Shown: positions 22,300 through 31,171, counted from the stretch's first letter. The stretch is DNA of 64,000 nucleotides from Marinoscillum sp. MHG1-6 (GCF_024714475.1 NZ_JAMZMI010000002.1:682001-746000); one strand, 5' to 3'. The notes: generated by a model not told the origin, from the letters alone. Made by a program: numbers and translations.

Positions 22300-22998
22300 T
22301 TATATTCCAGCTATTGTACTCTTATCAATTGAAATACCTTTACTCATAGTGCTAGATACAGTGATCGATTTGAAGTACGTTCCTTTTGCAGAAGATGGCT
22401 TCAACTTCGCTACAGTTTGTATCATTTCGGTAATGTTATCTCTGATCTTATCAACGTCAAAAGACACTTTACCAACGCTCGTATGAATAATTCCGGTTTT
22501 ATCAACTTTGAAGTCGATTTTACCAGCTTTAACCTCAGTCACTGCTTTTCCTACTTCCATAGTCACAGTACCTGATTTTGGATTAGGCATCAAACCTCTT
22601 GGTCCAAGAACTCTACCTAGTCTACCAACTTTTGCCATAACCGTAGGCATGGTGATAATCACATCGATATCAGTCCAACCACCTTCAATTTTTGTAATAA
22701 AGTCATCAAGACCAACAAAGTCCGCACCAGCAGCTTTTGCCTCCTCCTCTTTATCAGGAGTACAAAGCACAAGTACTTTAACATCTTTACCAACTCCATG
22801 AGGAAGCGCCACAACGCCTCTTACCATTTGGTCAGCTTTTCTTGGGTCTACACCCAATCTAATGTCAACATCTACAGATGCATCAAACTTGGTGAAAGTG
22901 ATTTCCTTTACCAGTTTCGCAGCATCCTCCAAAGAGTATTCCATGTTTACATCCAGGAGCTCTTTTACTTTCTTTTGGTTTTTAGTCAATTTTCCCAT
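22300..22998 (-). CDS. rplA: 50S ribosomal protein L1
   Basis: L1 forms the mobile L1 stalk that guides deacylated tRNA out of the E-site, and is a translational repressor in other bacteria. The 232-aa protein has the two-domain L1 signature: [40 protein letters not shown] and [20 protein letters not shown]. Standard length and position after rplK (12 nt). Confidence 0.99.
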   Translation of the reverse strand: MGKLTKNQKKVKELLDVNMEYSLEDAAKLVKEITFTKFDASVDVDIRLGVDPRKADQMVRGVVALPHGVGKDVKVLVLCTPDKEEEAKAAGADFVGLDDFITKIEGGWTDIDVIITMPTVMAKVGRLGRVLGPRGLMPNPKSGTVTMEVGKAVTEVKAGKIDFKVDKTGIIHTSVGKVSFDVDKIRDNITEMIQTVAKLKPSSAKGTYFKSITVSSTMSKGISIDKSTIAGI

Positions 22999-23010
22999 TA
23001 TCGATAATAA

Positions 23011-23451
23011 TTAAGCCCAAGGAGCTTTTCCTGAAACCTTTACCCCCATACTTCTGGCTGTTCCTGCAACCTGTCTCATCGCTGATTCAACTTTGAATGC
23101 GTTCAAATCAGGCATTTTAGTCTCAGCAATTTCCTTAATCTGATCCCACGTGATAGATCCTACTTTCACTCGGTTAGGTTCTGAAGAACCTTTCTTCAAC
23201 TTCGCTGCTTGCATGATCATAACCGCCGCAGGAGGAGTTTTAATAACAAAATCAAAAGACTTGTCAGAGTAGATTGTTACCAACACTGGCAAAACCTGAC
23301 CCATTTTATCTTGTGATCTGGCGTTAAACTGCTTACAAAACTCCATGATGTTAAGTCCTTTAGAACCTAACGCTGGACCTACGGGTGGTGAAGGATTGGC
23401 CTGACCACCTTTGACCTGAAGTTTCAAATAACCTGTAATCTCCTTTGCCAT
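23011..23451 (-). CDS. rplK: 50S ribosomal protein L11
   Basis: L11 sits at the GTPase-associated centre and is needed for RelA activation and thiostrepton binding. The 146-aa protein has the N-terminal proline-rich motif ([20 protein letters not shown]) and the C-terminal rRNA-binding domain with [20 protein letters not shown] and [10 protein letters not shown]. It follows nusG by 4 nt. Confidence 0.99.
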   Translation of the reverse strand: MAKEITGYLKLQVKGGQANPSPPVGPALGSKGLNIMEFCKQFNARSQDKMGQVLPVLVTIYSDKSFDFVIKTPPAAVMIMQAAKLKKGSSEPNRVKVGSITWDQIKEIAETKMPDLNAFKVESAMRQVAGTARSMGVKVSGKAPWA

Positions 23452-23455
23452 TTGA

Positions 23456-24022
23456 TTAATCTTGTTTTTCCACCTGTATGTAATTCAACTCTACAGGGGT
23501 ATTCCTTCCGAATATTTTTACTGTTACGTTTAACTTTTTTCTATCCTCGAATACCTCTTCTACTGTACCAGTGAACCCACTGAACGGACCATCCATAACT
23601 TTTACAGACTCTCCAACAATAAAAGGTGTATCCAGTTTCTCCTCATACTCCTCAACCTCGTCAACCCGACCAAGAATTCTGTTTACCTCACTTTGTCTCA
23701 AAGGAACCGGATCTTTGGAAGCACTTGTAGATCCTTCACCCAGGAAACCAATTACGTTAGGTATCAACTCCTTGTTGGTGACCATATGCTGTATTTCCCC
23801 GTTCGTAAAATCTGCCTGAACGAGAACATAACCAGGAAAGAAGTTTCGCTCACGAACCCGCTTCTTTCCATTACGCATTTCATAAACTTTTTCAGATGGA
23901 ATTAGAACCTGCGGAATCACCGATTCCAGCCCCTGACGGGCTATTTCAGAATCCAACGCCTCCTTCACTTTCTTCTCCTTGCCGCTAACGGCACGAACCA
24001 CATACCACTTTAGCTCACCCAT
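23456..24022 (-). CDS. nusG: Transcription termination/antitermination protein NusG
   Basis: NusG binds the RNA polymerase clamp, modulates pausing and Rho action, and couples transcription to translation through S10. The 188-aa protein has the NGN domain ([35 protein letters not shown]) and a C-terminal KOW domain ([20 protein letters not shown]). The linker (about residues 95-130) is typical. Order secE-nusG-rplK is universal in bacteria. Confidence 0.98.
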   Translation of the reverse strand: MGELKWYVVRAVSGKEKKVKEALDSEIARQGLESVIPQVLIPSEKVYEMRNGKKRVRERNFFPGYVLVQADFTNGEIQHMVTNKELIPNVIGFLGEGSTSASKDPVPLRQSEVNRILGRVDEVEEYEEKLDTPFIVGESVKVMDGPFSGFTGTVEEVFEDRKKLNVTVKIFGRNTPVELNYIQVEKQD

Positions 24023-24023
24023 C

Positions 24024-24215
24024 TTAGAATTCGTTATAAAACCATTTCATGGCATTCTCGAATCCAAGATCGAAAACACCAATCATTAGCGCGAAAATCA
24101 AAGAGGCTACCAACACCAAAATACTGCTACTCTGCAACTCAGAAACCTTAGGCCAAGTTACTTTATGTACCAGCTCATCATAGCCTTCTTTAAAAAATGT
24201 AATAACCTTATCCAT
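24024..24215 (-). CDS. secE: Preprotein translocase subunit SecE
   Basis: SecE clamps SecY in the inner-membrane translocase. The 63-aa protein has the minimal SecE architecture: an amphipathic helix with the motif GYDELVHKVTWPKVSELQSS and one transmembrane helix (about residues 31-51). It lies 1 nt before nusG and 14 nt after tRNA-Trp, with which it is probably co-transcribed. Confidence 0.97.
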   Translation of the reverse strand: MDKVITFFKEGYDELVHKVTWPKVSELQSSSILVLVASLIFALMIGVFDLGFENAMKWFYNEF

Positions 24216-24229
24216 AGTTATTTATCTAG

Positions 24230-24302
24230 CACGGGAGGAGGGACTCGAACCCCCAACCAATGGTTTTGGAGACCACTACTCTACCAATTGAGCTACACCC
24301 GT
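24230..24302 (-). tRNA. tRNA-Trp (anticodon CCA)
   Basis: A 73-nt cloverleaf was folded by hand: acceptor ACGGGTG/CTCCCGT, D-stem GCTC/GAGT, anticodon stem GTGGT/ACCAT with loop CTCCAAA, T-stem GGGGG/CCCTC with loop TTCGAGT, discriminator G. The 3' CCA is not encoded. The acceptor stem has a T-T mismatch at position 6:67. It sits between tuf and secE, as in many bacteria, and is the first product after the 24330-24361 promoter. Confidence 0.96.
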
Positions 24303-24329
24303 AAAAAACTAGCAGCCCAAAAAGGACTG

Positions 24330-24361
24330 CAAAGTTAGATTAATTCGTATTTATAAACAAA
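24330..24361 (-). promoter_or_regulatory. Promoter for tRNA-Trp-secE-nusG-rplK and following genes
   Basis: The minus strand has TTTG (24358-24361), a 20-nt spacer and TAACTTTG (24330-24337), matching the Bacteroidota -33/-7 consensus. The -7 box ends 28 nt before tRNA-Trp. The -33 box directly abuts the tuf terminator hairpin. Confidence 0.75.
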
Positions 24362-24388
24362 TGCGATCTAAATAAAATCTAGATCGCA
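24362..24388 (-). terminator. Terminator after tuf
   Basis: A perfect 9-bp stem TGCGATCTA/TAGATCGCA with a 9-nt loop lies 18 nt past the tuf stop and is followed on the minus strand by the T-rich TTTGTTTATAA. The tail is interrupted, so termination may be incomplete. Confidence 0.7.
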
Positions 24389-24406
24389 TTATTTATTGAT
24401 TATTTA

Positions 24407-25594
24407 TTAGTCAAGGATTTCAGTAACCTGACCAGAACCTACGGTTCTACCACCTTCTCTGATCGCAAATCGAAGACCTTTTTCCAATGCTACTGCATTC
24501 AATAGGTTAACCTCGATAGTTACATTATCACCTGGCATTACCATCTCGATGTTTTCAGGAAGTTTGATCTCACCTGTAACGTCAGTAGTTCTCAAGTAGA
24601 ACTGAGGACGGTACTTGTTGAAGAATGGAGTGTGACGTCCACCTTCTTCTTTTGATAGAACGTAAACCTCTGCTTTGAAGTGAGCGTGAGGAGTTACAGA
24701 ACCAGGCTTACAGATGATCATACCTCTTTTGATATCAGTTTTCTCGATACCTCTTAGAAGAAGACCAACGTTGTCACCAGCTTCACCTCTATCCAGAATC
24801 TTTCTGAACATCTCAACTCCAGTGATAGTAGACTTAAGACCTTCAGCACCCATACCGATGATATCTACAGGATCTCCAGTGTTGACAACACCTCTTTCGA
24901 TTCTACCAGTAGCAACAGTACCACGACCAGTGATTGAGAATACGTCCTCAACTGGCATCAAGAAGTCTTTGTCGATCAAACGCTCTGGAAGAGGAATGTA
25001 CTCATCAACAGCATTCATCAATTCTTCTACTTTCTCTACCCACTTAGCTTCGCCGTTAAGCGCACCTAGAGCAGAACCCTGGATAACAGGAATATCATCA
25101 CCTGGGAAATCGTAATCAGAAAGAAGCTCTCTGATTTCCATTTCAACTAGCTCAAGAAGTTCAGGATCATCAACCAAGTCAACTTTGTTCATGAAAACAA
25201 CTAGAGCAGGTACACCAACCTGACGAGAAAGAAGGATGTGCTCTCTTGTTTGAGGCATTGGTCCATCAGTTGCAGCTACAACGATGATAGCTCCGTCCAT
25301 TTGAGCCGCACCAGTTACCATGTTCTTTACATAGTCGGCGTGACCTGGACAGTCAACGTGAGCGTAGTGTCTTTTTTCAGTTTGGTACTCGATGTGTGAA
25401 GTATTGATAGTAATACCTCTTTCTTTTTCTTCAGGAGCGTTGTCGATCGCTGAGAAGTCTTTCATCTCCGCCAATCCTTTATTTGCAAGTACTGAAGAAA
25501 TTGCTGCAGTTAATGTGGTTTTACCATGGTCAACGTGACCAATAGTACCGATATTAACGTGTGGTTTTGAACGATCAAAGGTTTCTTTAGCCAT
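24407..25594 (-). CDS. tuf: Elongation factor Tu
   Basis: EF-Tu delivers aminoacyl-tRNA to the ribosome as a GTP complex. The 395-aa protein has G1 GHVDHGKT (residues 19-26), switch region [29 protein letters not shown], and the beta-barrel domains 2 and 3 ([38 protein letters not shown]). It is the only tuf gene in this window and belongs to the tRNA-tuf operon, not the str operon. Confidence 0.99.
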   Translation of the reverse strand: MAKETFDRSKPHVNIGTIGHVDHGKTTLTAAISSVLANKGLAEMKDFSAIDNAPEEKERGITINTSHIEYQTEKRHYAHVDCPGHADYVKNMVTGAAQMDGAIIVVAATDGPMPQTREHILLSRQVGVPALVVFMNKVDLVDDPELLELVEMEIRELLSDYDFPGDDIPVIQGSALGALNGEAKWVEKVEELMNAVDEYIPLPERLIDKDFLMPVEDVFSITGRGTVATGRIERGVVNTGDPVDIIGMGAEGLKSTITGVEMFRKILDRGEAGDNVGLLLRGIEKTDIKRGMIICKPGSVTPHAHFKAEVYVLSKEEGGRHTPFFNKYRPQFYLRTTDVTGEIKLPENIEMVMPGDNVTIEVNLLNAVALEKGLRFAIREGGRTVGSGQVTEILD

Positions 25595-25681
25595 GTTTGA
25601 AAATCCTCGGTTTTAAATCTTAAAATTATAATCAGTTTAAATAAATACTTTTCTAACCCATCACGGGCTGCTCGTACAATG

Positions 25682-25753
25682 AGCCAATGACGGGATTTGA
25701 ACCCGTGACCTCTTCCTTACCAAGGAAACGCTCTACCCCTGAGCTACATCGGC
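25682..25753 (-). tRNA. tRNA-Thr (anticodon GGT)
   Basis: A 72-nt cloverleaf: acceptor GCCGATG/CATTGGC, D-stem GCTC/GAGC, anticodon stem TTTCC/GGAAG with loop TTGGTAA, T-loop TTCAAAT, discriminator T, no encoded CCA. Last of three tRNA genes ahead of tuf; 23 nt from tRNA-Gly. Confidence 0.97.
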
Positions 25754-25776
25754 TGCTGGGTTAAGATAAAATTTTG

Positions 25777-25849
25777 AGCGGGTGACGAGGCTCGAACCCG
25801 CGACCTACAGCTTGGAAGGCTGTCGCTCTACCAACTGAGCTACACCCGC
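25777..25849 (-). tRNA. tRNA-Gly (anticodon TCC)
   Basis: A 73-nt cloverleaf: acceptor GCGGGTG/CACCCGC fully paired, D-stem GCTC/GAGC, anticodon stem ACAGC/GCTGT with loop CTTCCAA, T-stem GCGGG/CTCGT, loop TTCGAGC, discriminator T. CCA is not encoded. Middle gene of the tRNA-Tyr-Gly-Thr-tuf unit. Confidence 0.97.
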
Positions 25850-25859
25850 TTCAAAAACG

Positions 25860-25942
25860 TGGGGGGAGCAGGATTCGAACCTGCGAAGACATAAGTCAAC
25901 GGATTTACAGTCCGTCCCAGTTGGCCGCTTTGGTATCCCCCC
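25860..25942 (-). tRNA. tRNA-Tyr (anticodon GTA)
   Basis: An 83-nt class II tRNA: acceptor GGGGGGA/TCCCCCC, anticodon stem ACGGA/TCCGT with loop CTGTAAA, a long variable arm, T-loop TTCGAAT and discriminator A. First gene of the tRNA-tuf unit, 66 nt downstream of a strong promoter match. Confidence 0.97.
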
Positions 25943-26007
25943 AACTATTATCTAAAAATTATCAATGTACTTCCCTGTTTGTCGACTACTGCCGGAAAAA
26001 GGGATTG

Positions 26008-26038
26008 CAAAATTATACGGATTTTTATTTTAATCAAA
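26008..26038 (-). promoter_or_regulatory. Promoter of the tRNA-Tyr-Gly-Thr-tuf operon
   Basis: The minus strand has TTTG (26035-26038), a 19-nt spacer and TAATTTTG (26008-26015), an excellent Bacteroidota promoter match. It lies in the 323-bp AT-rich gap between tRNA-Tyr and pyrH (25943-26265), which otherwise shows only the weaker plus-strand pyrH box and no open frame of note. Confidence 0.8.
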
Positions 26039-26225
26039 TTTTTGATCGTAAATCTCCAAGCATATTTTCAAAGCTTTATTTTTATTTTTTATCATATAAC
26101 GCTTTTATAATGAAATGATGAGAATAAAAACCTCCTCCATTCCGTTTAAATGAGCATCTCTAAATAAATGTTACGTGATATGACTATTTTGAATTCTATC
26201 TGCATGACGGAAAGATCATTCTTTA

Positions 26226-26233
26226 TATTTTTG
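26226..26233 (+). promoter_or_regulatory. Possible pyrH promoter (-7 box)
   Basis: TATTTTTG fits TAnnTTTG and lies 32 nt before the pyrH start. A TTTG -33 box at the right distance is not seen; the nearest is at 26188-26191, which is too far. Confidence is therefore moderate. Confidence 0.4.
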
Positions 26234-26265
26234 AGCAATTTTTATAGACCTCATTTTAGTCATTA

Positions 26266-26970
26266 ATGAAATACAAAAGAATTCTCCTAAAACTTAGTGG
26301 TGAAGCCTTGATGGGAACGAAGAACCATGGAATTGATTCGGACAGGCTTACACAATACGCCCAGGAAATTAAAAGGGCCAAGGACACCGGCCTTGAACTC
26401 GCCATTGTAATAGGTGGTGGAAATATCTTCAGAGGTGTGGACGGGGAGAAATCCGGAATTGACCGTGTGCAGGGAGACTACATGGGCATGTTAGCAACAG
26501 TTATTAATGCCATGGCCCTTCAAAGTGCTTTAGAAAAGCATGGCATGTATACCCGGCTTATGTCAGGTCTTAAGATGGAGCAGGTTTGTGAACCTTTTAT
26601 TAGAAGACGTGCCATCAGACATTTGGAAAAAGGTCGCATTGTGATTTTTGGTGCCGGAATTGGTAATCCATATTTCACAACCGATTCAACAGCCAGCCTA
26701 CGTGCCATAGAAATTGAAGCAGATGTTGTACTTAAGGGAACAAGAGTAGATGGTGTCTATAGTGCAGATCCTGAAAAGGACCCAAATGCCACAAGGTATT
26801 CTAATGTTTCTTTCCAGGAAGTATATGAAAAGGGGCTGAATGTTATGGACATGACCGCATTTACCCTTTGCCAGGAAAATAAATTACCTATTATCGTATT
26901 TGATATGAATAAGCCCGGTAACCTGACTGATATCGTTGCCGGAAAAGAAGTAGGAACGCTAATCAACTAA
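26266..26970 (+). CDS. pyrH: UMP kinase
   Basis: PyrH phosphorylates UMP to UDP with ATP in pyrimidine nucleotide synthesis. The 234-aa amino-acid-kinase-fold protein starts [17 protein letters not shown] and contains the [12 protein letters not shown] phosphate-binding loop, [20 protein letters not shown] and [17 protein letters not shown], all typical of hexameric bacterial UMP kinases. It is followed 4 nt later by frr, a widespread gene pair. Confidence 0.98.
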   Translation: MKYKRILLKLSGEALMGTKNHGIDSDRLTQYAQEIKRAKDTGLELAIVIGGGNIFRGVDGEKSGIDRVQGDYMGMLATVINAMALQSALEKHGMYTRLMSGLKMEQVCEPFIRRRAIRHLEKGRIVIFGAGIGNPYFTTDSTASLRAIEIEADVVLKGTRVDGVYSADPEKDPNATRYSNVSFQEVYEKGLNVMDMTAFTLCQENKLPIIVFDMNKPGNLTDIVAGKEVGTLIN

Positions 26971-26974
26971 AAAC

Positions 26975-27535
26975 ATGGAAGAAATAGATTTTTATCTGGA
27001 TCATGCGAGAGAAATGATGGACAAATCTGTTAGCCACACCATCTCGGCATTGACCAAGATCAGAGCAGGAAAAGCAATGCCCAACATGCTGGATGGTCTG
27101 GAAGTGCTTTATTATGGAAATCCGACTCCAATAAATCAGGTGGCTTCCGTTTCTACTCCGGATGCACGAACCATCATGATCAAGCCCTGGGAGAAAGGAA
27201 CTATTCCGGATATTGAAAAAGCAATTGTCAACAGTGACCTGGGTCTGAACCCTCAGAATGATGGTGAGATTGTAAGACTCAACATCCCTCCTCTTACTGA
27301 AGAAAGAAGAATCAACCTGGTGAAGCAGGCCAAATCCGAGACTGAAAATGGGAAAATCAGTATCCGAAATGTAAGAAAAGAGGTGAATGACTCCTTGAAA
27401 AAATTACTGAAGGATGGCGCTTCTGAGGATATGATTAAGGATGCGGAAGCAGAAGTTCAGAAAATAACAGATAATCACACTAATAGATTAGATGAGATTT
27501 TCTCTAAAAAGGAAAAAGATATCATGACAGTATAA
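26975..27535 (+). CDS. frr: Ribosome recycling factor
   Basis: RRF splits post-termination ribosomes together with EF-G. The 186-aa protein has the three-helix bundle plus beta/alpha domain: LTKIRAGKAMPNMLDGLEVL, YYGNPTPINQVASVSTPDAR, and the basic helix LVKQAKSETENGKISIRNVR. The length is typical. It is second in pyrH-frr and is followed at once by a terminator. Confidence 0.98.
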   Translation: MEEIDFYLDHAREMMDKSVSHTISALTKIRAGKAMPNMLDGLEVLYYGNPTPINQVASVSTPDARTIMIKPWEKGTIPDIEKAIVNSDLGLNPQNDGEIVRLNIPPLTEERRINLVKQAKSETENGKISIRNVRKEVNDSLKKLLKDGASEDMIKDAEAEVQKITDNHTNRLDEIFSKKEKDIMTV

Positions 27536-27538
27536 TTG

Positions 27539-27561
27539 AAAGGGCTTATAAGCCCTTTTTT
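27539..27561 (+). terminator. Terminator after frr
   Basis: Stem AAAGGGC/GCCCTTT with a 6-nt loop TTATAA is followed by a T-run (27556-27561) on the plus strand. It starts 4 nt after the frr stop and touches the stop of the convergent nadD, so it may also act weakly for nadD. Confidence 0.85.
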
Positions 27562-28135
27562 ATTCTGTAAATAATCCTTTAGCCAGAATTCGTTCCAGTA
27601 CCAATTCAGGAACAAGGTATTTAATGGATTGTCCTTCCCTTAGCATCTTTCTAATCAGCGTGGCTGAAATGTCAATTTCAGGTGCATCTATCATATCAAC
27701 CCGATCATGAGTCAATAACTCTGAATCTTTAGCATTGGGACGTGGGTAAACGATCAGTTTAAAGTGCTCAAGTATCTTTTGATAATTCTTCCACTTAGGT
27801 AGAGCTACCAGATTGTCCGAACCAATAATCAATGAAAAATCATGTTGCTTATACTCTTCGGACAGGACAGTCAGCGTATCTATCGTATAGCTTGGTTTAG
27901 GAAGATTAAACTCTATATCGGAAGCTCGAAACCTAAAGTCATCAGCGACCGCAGCCTGAACTAAATCGTAACGGTCAAATTCATGAAGCAAGTTCTTATT
28001 CTTTTTTAGAGGATTCTGAGGTGACACCACAAACCACACTTCGTCCAGCCCCATCGATTCGTAGGCAATATTCGCAATGATCAAATGGCCTACATGAATT
28101 GGATTGAACGAACCGAAAAACAGACCAACTTTCAT
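27560..28135 (-). CDS. nadD: Nicotinate-nucleotide adenylyltransferase
   Basis: NadD makes deamido-NAD from nicotinate mononucleotide and ATP. The 191-aa protein has the nucleotidyltransferase motif GSFNPIHVGH (residues 8-17) and the C-terminal ISATLIRKML motif equivalent to ISxTxxR. Length is normal. Its start overlaps the gmk stop by one base (TGATG), so it is translationally coupled to gmk. Confidence 0.97.
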   Translation of the reverse strand: MKVGLFFGSFNPIHVGHLIIANIAYESMGLDEVWFVVSPQNPLKKNKNLLHEFDRYDLVQAAVADDFRFRASDIEFNLPKPSYTIDTLTVLSEEYKQHDFSLIIGSDNLVALPKWKNYQKILEHFKLIVYPRPNAKDSELLTHDRVDMIDAPEIDISATLIRKMLREGQSIKYLVPELVLERILAKGLFTE

Positions 28136-28707
28136 CAGGAAGCTATAAAGTCACCAACAACCTGCTCCGCTTCTGCAAAAGCCTCCTTCAATTCCCTATT
28201 CACCAGTATGTAGTCGAACTGATCGGCCGTTTTCATTTCTTCGCTCGCCTTTCCCACTCGAATCTGAAGTGTTTCTTCCGATTCAGTATTACGCGCTCTC
28301 AATCTTTGCTCTAAAACTTCCACACTCTCCACGCTTACGAAAACAGCAAGGGCTCTATCTCCTAACACCTTTTTCAAATTCAATCCTCCGATGACATCCA
28401 CGTCAAATATGACATGCTTTCCCTCGGCCCAGATTCTTTCTACTTCTGCCTTCAGGGTACCATAGAACATTCCCGGATACACCTCCTGCCACTCATACAG
28501 ATCATTGGTTTCGATATTTTGTTTGAAATCCCTCTCCGACAGGAAATAATAATCCTTCCCATCAACTTCGTTCGATCTTGGCGATCTGGTGGTCGCTGAG
28601 ATCGAAAAGCTCAGTGTAGGAAGATTTTGAATTAGATGTTTTACGATGGTGGTCTTCCCTGCACCCGATGGGGCGCAGAAAATCACCGCTTTTCCACTTG
28701 AGGACAT
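28135..28707 (-). CDS. gmk: Guanylate kinase
   Basis: Gmk converts GMP to GDP. The 190-aa protein shows the P-loop APSGAGKT (residues 12-19), the GMP-binding region SISATTRSPRSNEVDGKDYY and YGTLKAEVERIWAEGKHVIF, and a lid with RLRARNTESEETLQIR. It lies between the anti-sigma gene (no gap) and nadD, all minus strand. Confidence 0.97.
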   Translation of the reverse strand: MSSSGKAVIFCAPSGAGKTTIVKHLIQNLPTLSFSISATTRSPRSNEVDGKDYYFLSERDFKQNIETNDLYEWQEVYPGMFYGTLKAEVERIWAEGKHVIFDVDVIGGLNLKKVLGDRALAVFVSVESVEVLEQRLRARNTESEETLQIRVGKASEEMKTADQFDYILVNRELKEAFAEAEQVVGDFIAS

Positions 28708-28971
28708 TTAGGCCAGTTGCGATATTTTGGTTTTAATATTATTTGCCAAATCAGAAGGAACCTCCAGCTTTTTCATTCTGGTCCTGAGTAACTCCCGGAT
28801 TTGCTTCTCTACCTGGTATTGCTCAAAGCAAACCATGCATTTTTCAATATGATTGTGCAAGTAACTCTCCTCTTCTTCACTAGCTTCATTATCCAACATG
28901 AGATGTAAAATGGTCAGACATTTTTGAAACTCGCTACAGCCAACGCTGTCTTTACCAGCTTGCTCTTTCAT
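28708..28971 (-). CDS. Putative zinc-binding anti-sigma factor
   Basis: A small protein (87 aa from the chosen start MKEQAGKDSVGCSEFQKCLT) with the zinc anti-sigma motif H-x3-C-x2-C (H41, C45, C48 in HIEKCMVC) and a C-terminal helical stretch. It has no transmembrane segment, so it would be a soluble anti-sigma factor. A longer frame exists to 29025 but would overlap the sigma gene by 26 nt and lacks resemblance to the family, so I prefer 28971. It follows the ECF sigma gene directly, the usual pairing. Confidence 0.75.
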   Translation of the reverse strand: MKEQAGKDSVGCSEFQKCLTILHLMLDNEASEEEESYLHNHIEKCMVCFEQYQVEKQIRELLRTRMKKLEVPSDLANNIKTKISQLA

Positions 28972-28999
28972 ACAAAATAAATTTTCGGCAAAATAATCA

Positions 29000-29608
29000 T
29001 TATTTAAAACCCATGCTACTGGCATAGGAATGCAACTTCTCTTTTAATAAATTTCTAGCCCTGTGTAGTCTTGACCTAACGGTACCTATCGGAATATCTA
29101 AAATCTTTGCCATCTCCTCGTAAGTAAAGCCTTCCAGATCACACAGAATGATTACAGTTCTAAAGTCAATGGCCAGGGAATTAAGTGCCATACTCACCTC
29201 ATCACCTATCATATCCTTGATCGCATCAACCCTAAGATCAACCGTAATTGATTCATCAACATCATCTGAGTTGTAGAAGTTCTCTACTTCCTGATAATCC
29301 ACCTTACCAGGCTGCTTACTTTTCTTTCTGTAGTCATTGATGAAGGAATTTTTCAGTATCCTGTAGAGCCAGGCTTTGGCATTCGTGCCCTCCTGAAACG
29401 ATTGGATAAAACGATATGCTTTGAGATAGGTATCCTGAACCAAATCCTTGGCATCATCTTCATCATAAGTCAAACGGTAAGCAAAATTGTACATAGCATC
29501 CAAGTGAGGCATAAATTCTTTCTCGAAGATTCTATCCTTCTCACGGTGGGTGTAGGTATATTTTACTGGCTTATCATCTTGCATTTTATCTATAATCACC
29601 TCCTGCAT
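29000..29608 (-). CDS. ECF-type RNA polymerase sigma factor
   Basis: A 202-aa sigma-70 family protein with region 2 (PHLDAMYNFAYRLTYDEDDA then KDLVQDTYLKAYRF, including the -10-binding part AWLYRILKNSFINDYRK) and region 4 (LNSLAIDFRTVIILCDLEGF and YEEMAKILDIPIGTVRSRLH with the helix-turn-helix). Domains 1 and 3 are absent, as in ECF factors. An acidic linker (about residues 105-125) separates the domains. It is paired with the zinc anti-sigma protein. The stimulus is unknown; a leader hairpin and a perfect palindrome lie upstream. Confidence 0.9.
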   Translation of the reverse strand: MQEVIIDKMQDDKPVKYTYTHREKDRIFEKEFMPHLDAMYNFAYRLTYDEDDAKDLVQDTYLKAYRFIQSFQEGTNAKAWLYRILKNSFINDYRKKSKQPGKVDYQEVENFYNSDDVDESITVDLRVDAIKDMIGDEVSMALNSLAIDFRTVIILCDLEGFTYEEMAKILDIPIGTVRSRLHRARNLLKEKLHSYASSMGFK

Positions 29609-29636
29609 GCTTTTGTTTATTTAAAAACCCCTAAAT

Positions 29637-29651
29637 CACCCCAAAAGGGTG
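29637..29651 (-). other. Leader hairpin ahead of the ECF sigma gene
   Basis: CACCC/GGGTG arms with a 5-nt loop lie 29 nt upstream of the sigma-factor start. It is stable but lacks a T-tail on the minus strand. A role in mRNA leader structure is possible but unproven. Confidence 0.35.
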
Positions 29652-29673
29652 TATACCTCGTATCATTTAATCA

Positions 29674-29685
29674 ATGTACGTACAT
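29674..29685. promoter_or_regulatory. Perfect palindrome ATGTACGTACAT upstream of the sigma gene
   Basis: A 12-bp perfect palindrome lies 66 nt ahead of the ECF sigma start, in the 208-bp gap before sahH. It looks like a dimer-binding operator. AAACGTTT, also palindromic, lies about 10 nt beyond. No canonical promoter box was found nearby. Confidence 0.35.
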
Positions 29686-29764
29686 GTTAATGAAACGTTT
29701 AATTATTTAGAATGTTTCTAAACAATTCTTCTTATTTATTTCAGGACGCGACCGCCTTAAACGC

Positions 29765-29791
29765 AAAAAGGCCATCCTGGATAGGATGGCC
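29765..29791 (-). terminator. Terminator after sahH
   Basis: Stem GGCCATCC/GGATGGCC (29770-29791) with a 6-nt loop is followed on the minus strand by five T (A-run 29765-29769). It lies 26 nt past the sahH stop and insulates the ECF sigma gene from sahH transcription. Confidence 0.8.
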
Positions 29792-29816
29792 GTTCAATTT
29801 CGATAACTCTAAAATC

Positions 29817-31124
29817 TTAGTATCTGTAGAAATCCGGCTTGAATGGCCCTTCTACTTCCACACCTATATACTTGGCCTGATCTTCTGTAAGAGTTTCTAA
29901 CTCCACACCGATTTTAGCCAGGTGTAATGCAGCCACCTTTTCATCAAGATGCTTTGGTAACGTATAAACTGCATTCTCATAATTTCCAGAGCTGGTCCAA
30001 AGCTCAAGTTGAGCCAACGTCTGGTTTGTGAATGAATTGGACATTACAAATGATGGGTGACCCGTAGCACAACCAAGGTTTACCAATCGACCTTCAGCCA
30101 AAACAATGATCTCATTGCCATCAACATTATAAAGATCAACCTGTGGTTTGATCTCAGTTTTAGTTGAACCATAGTTTTTGTTCAACCACGCCATGTCAAT
30201 TTCATTATCAAAGTGGCCAATGTTACAGACGATCGTCTTATCAGTCATTGCCTTAAAGTGCTCACCAGCAATAATGTCCTTATTTCCTGTAGCTGTAACT
30301 ATAATGTTTGCTCTTTTAACCGCATCAGCCATTTTCTTCACTTCATATCCATCCATTGCAGCCTGAAGGGCGCAGATCGGATCGATTTCAGTAACAATTA
30401 CTCTAACACCAGCACCTCTCAGCGAAGCTGCTGAACCTTTACCAACATCTCCATAACCGGCAACAACAGCTACTTTACCTGCCAACATGACATCTGTAGC
30501 TCTTCTAATCGCATCTACCAAAGATTCCTTACAGCCATACTTGTTATCAAATTTGGACTTCGTCACTGAATCATTAACATTGATCGCTGGAAGTGGCAAT
30601 GTGCCATTCTTCATTCTTTCATAAAGTCGATGAACTCCGGTGGTTGTTTCTTCAGAAATTCCTTTGATTCCAGCAACCAATTCAGGGTATCTGTCAAGGA
30701 CCATATTTGTCAGGTCACCACCATCATCCAAAATCATATTTAATGGCTGCCCACCTTCGAATGCGAAAAGTGTCTGCTCAATACACCAGTCAAACTCCTG
30801 ATCATTCATTCCTTTCCAGGCATACACGGGCACCCCGGTTTCTGCTATCGCAGCAGCCGCATGGTCCTGAGTCGAGAAAATATTACATGATGACCAGCTT
30901 ACCTCTGCTCCAAGTTCTGTCAAGGTCTCAATCAAAACCGCCGTTTGAATCGTCATGTGCAGACAACCTGCAATTCTTGCTCCTTTCAATGGTTTTGACG
31001 CACCATACTCCTCTCTAAGAGACATCAATCCGGGCATTTCTGCCTCGGCCAATTTGATTTCTTTACGACCCCAATCAGCAAGGCTGATGTCTTTTACTTT
31101 ATAGCTTAGCTTTTCTTCAATCAT
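29817..31124 (-). CDS. ahcY: Adenosylhomocysteinase (S-adenosylhomocysteine hydrolase)
   Basis: This enzyme splits S-adenosylhomocysteine to adenosine and homocysteine, relieving methyltransferase inhibition. The 435-aa protein has the substrate domain ([20 protein letters not shown]), the NAD-binding Rossmann motif [20 protein letters not shown], and the C-terminal lid ending [10 protein letters not shown], where K and Y reach the neighbouring subunit's NAD. Length matches short bacterial forms. It has its own terminator; a TAATTTTG box precedes it. Confidence 0.98.
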   Translation of the reverse strand: MIEEKLSYKVKDISLADWGRKEIKLAEAEMPGLMSLREEYGASKPLKGARIAGCLHMTIQTAVLIETLTELGAEVSWSSCNIFSTQDHAAAAIAETGVPVYAWKGMNDQEFDWCIEQTLFAFEGGQPLNMILDDGGDLTNMVLDRYPELVAGIKGISEETTTGVHRLYERMKNGTLPLPAINVNDSVTKSKFDNKYGCKESLVDAIRRATDVMLAGKVAVVAGYGDVGKGSAASLRGAGVRVIVTEIDPICALQAAMDGYEVKKMADAVKRANIIVTATGNKDIIAGEHFKAMTDKTIVCNIGHFDNEIDMAWLNKNYGSTKTEIKPQVDLYNVDGNEIIVLAEGRLVNLGCATGHPSFVMSNSFTNQTLAQLELWTSSGNYENAVYTLPKHLDEKVAALHLAKIGVELETLTEDQAKYIGVEVEGPFKPDFYRY

Positions 31125-31145
31125 GGATTTTTATTTTTGGAATGG

Positions 31146-31153
31146 CAAAATTA
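31146..31153 (-). promoter_or_regulatory. Possible ahcY promoter (-7 box)
   Basis: The minus strand reads TAATTTTG, an exact TAnnTTTG match, 21 nt before the ahcY start in the 47-nt gap after the biotin ligase gene. A -33 TTTG is not evident, so the gene may instead be read with its upstream neighbour. Confidence 0.4.
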
Positions 31154-31171
31154 GTAAAAATACCGGTTTCA

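Noticed and set aside
31125-31171. SAH or SAM riboswitch ahead of ahcY
   Set aside because: Only 47 nt separate it from the preceding gene, too short for a known aptamer, and no matching arms were seen.
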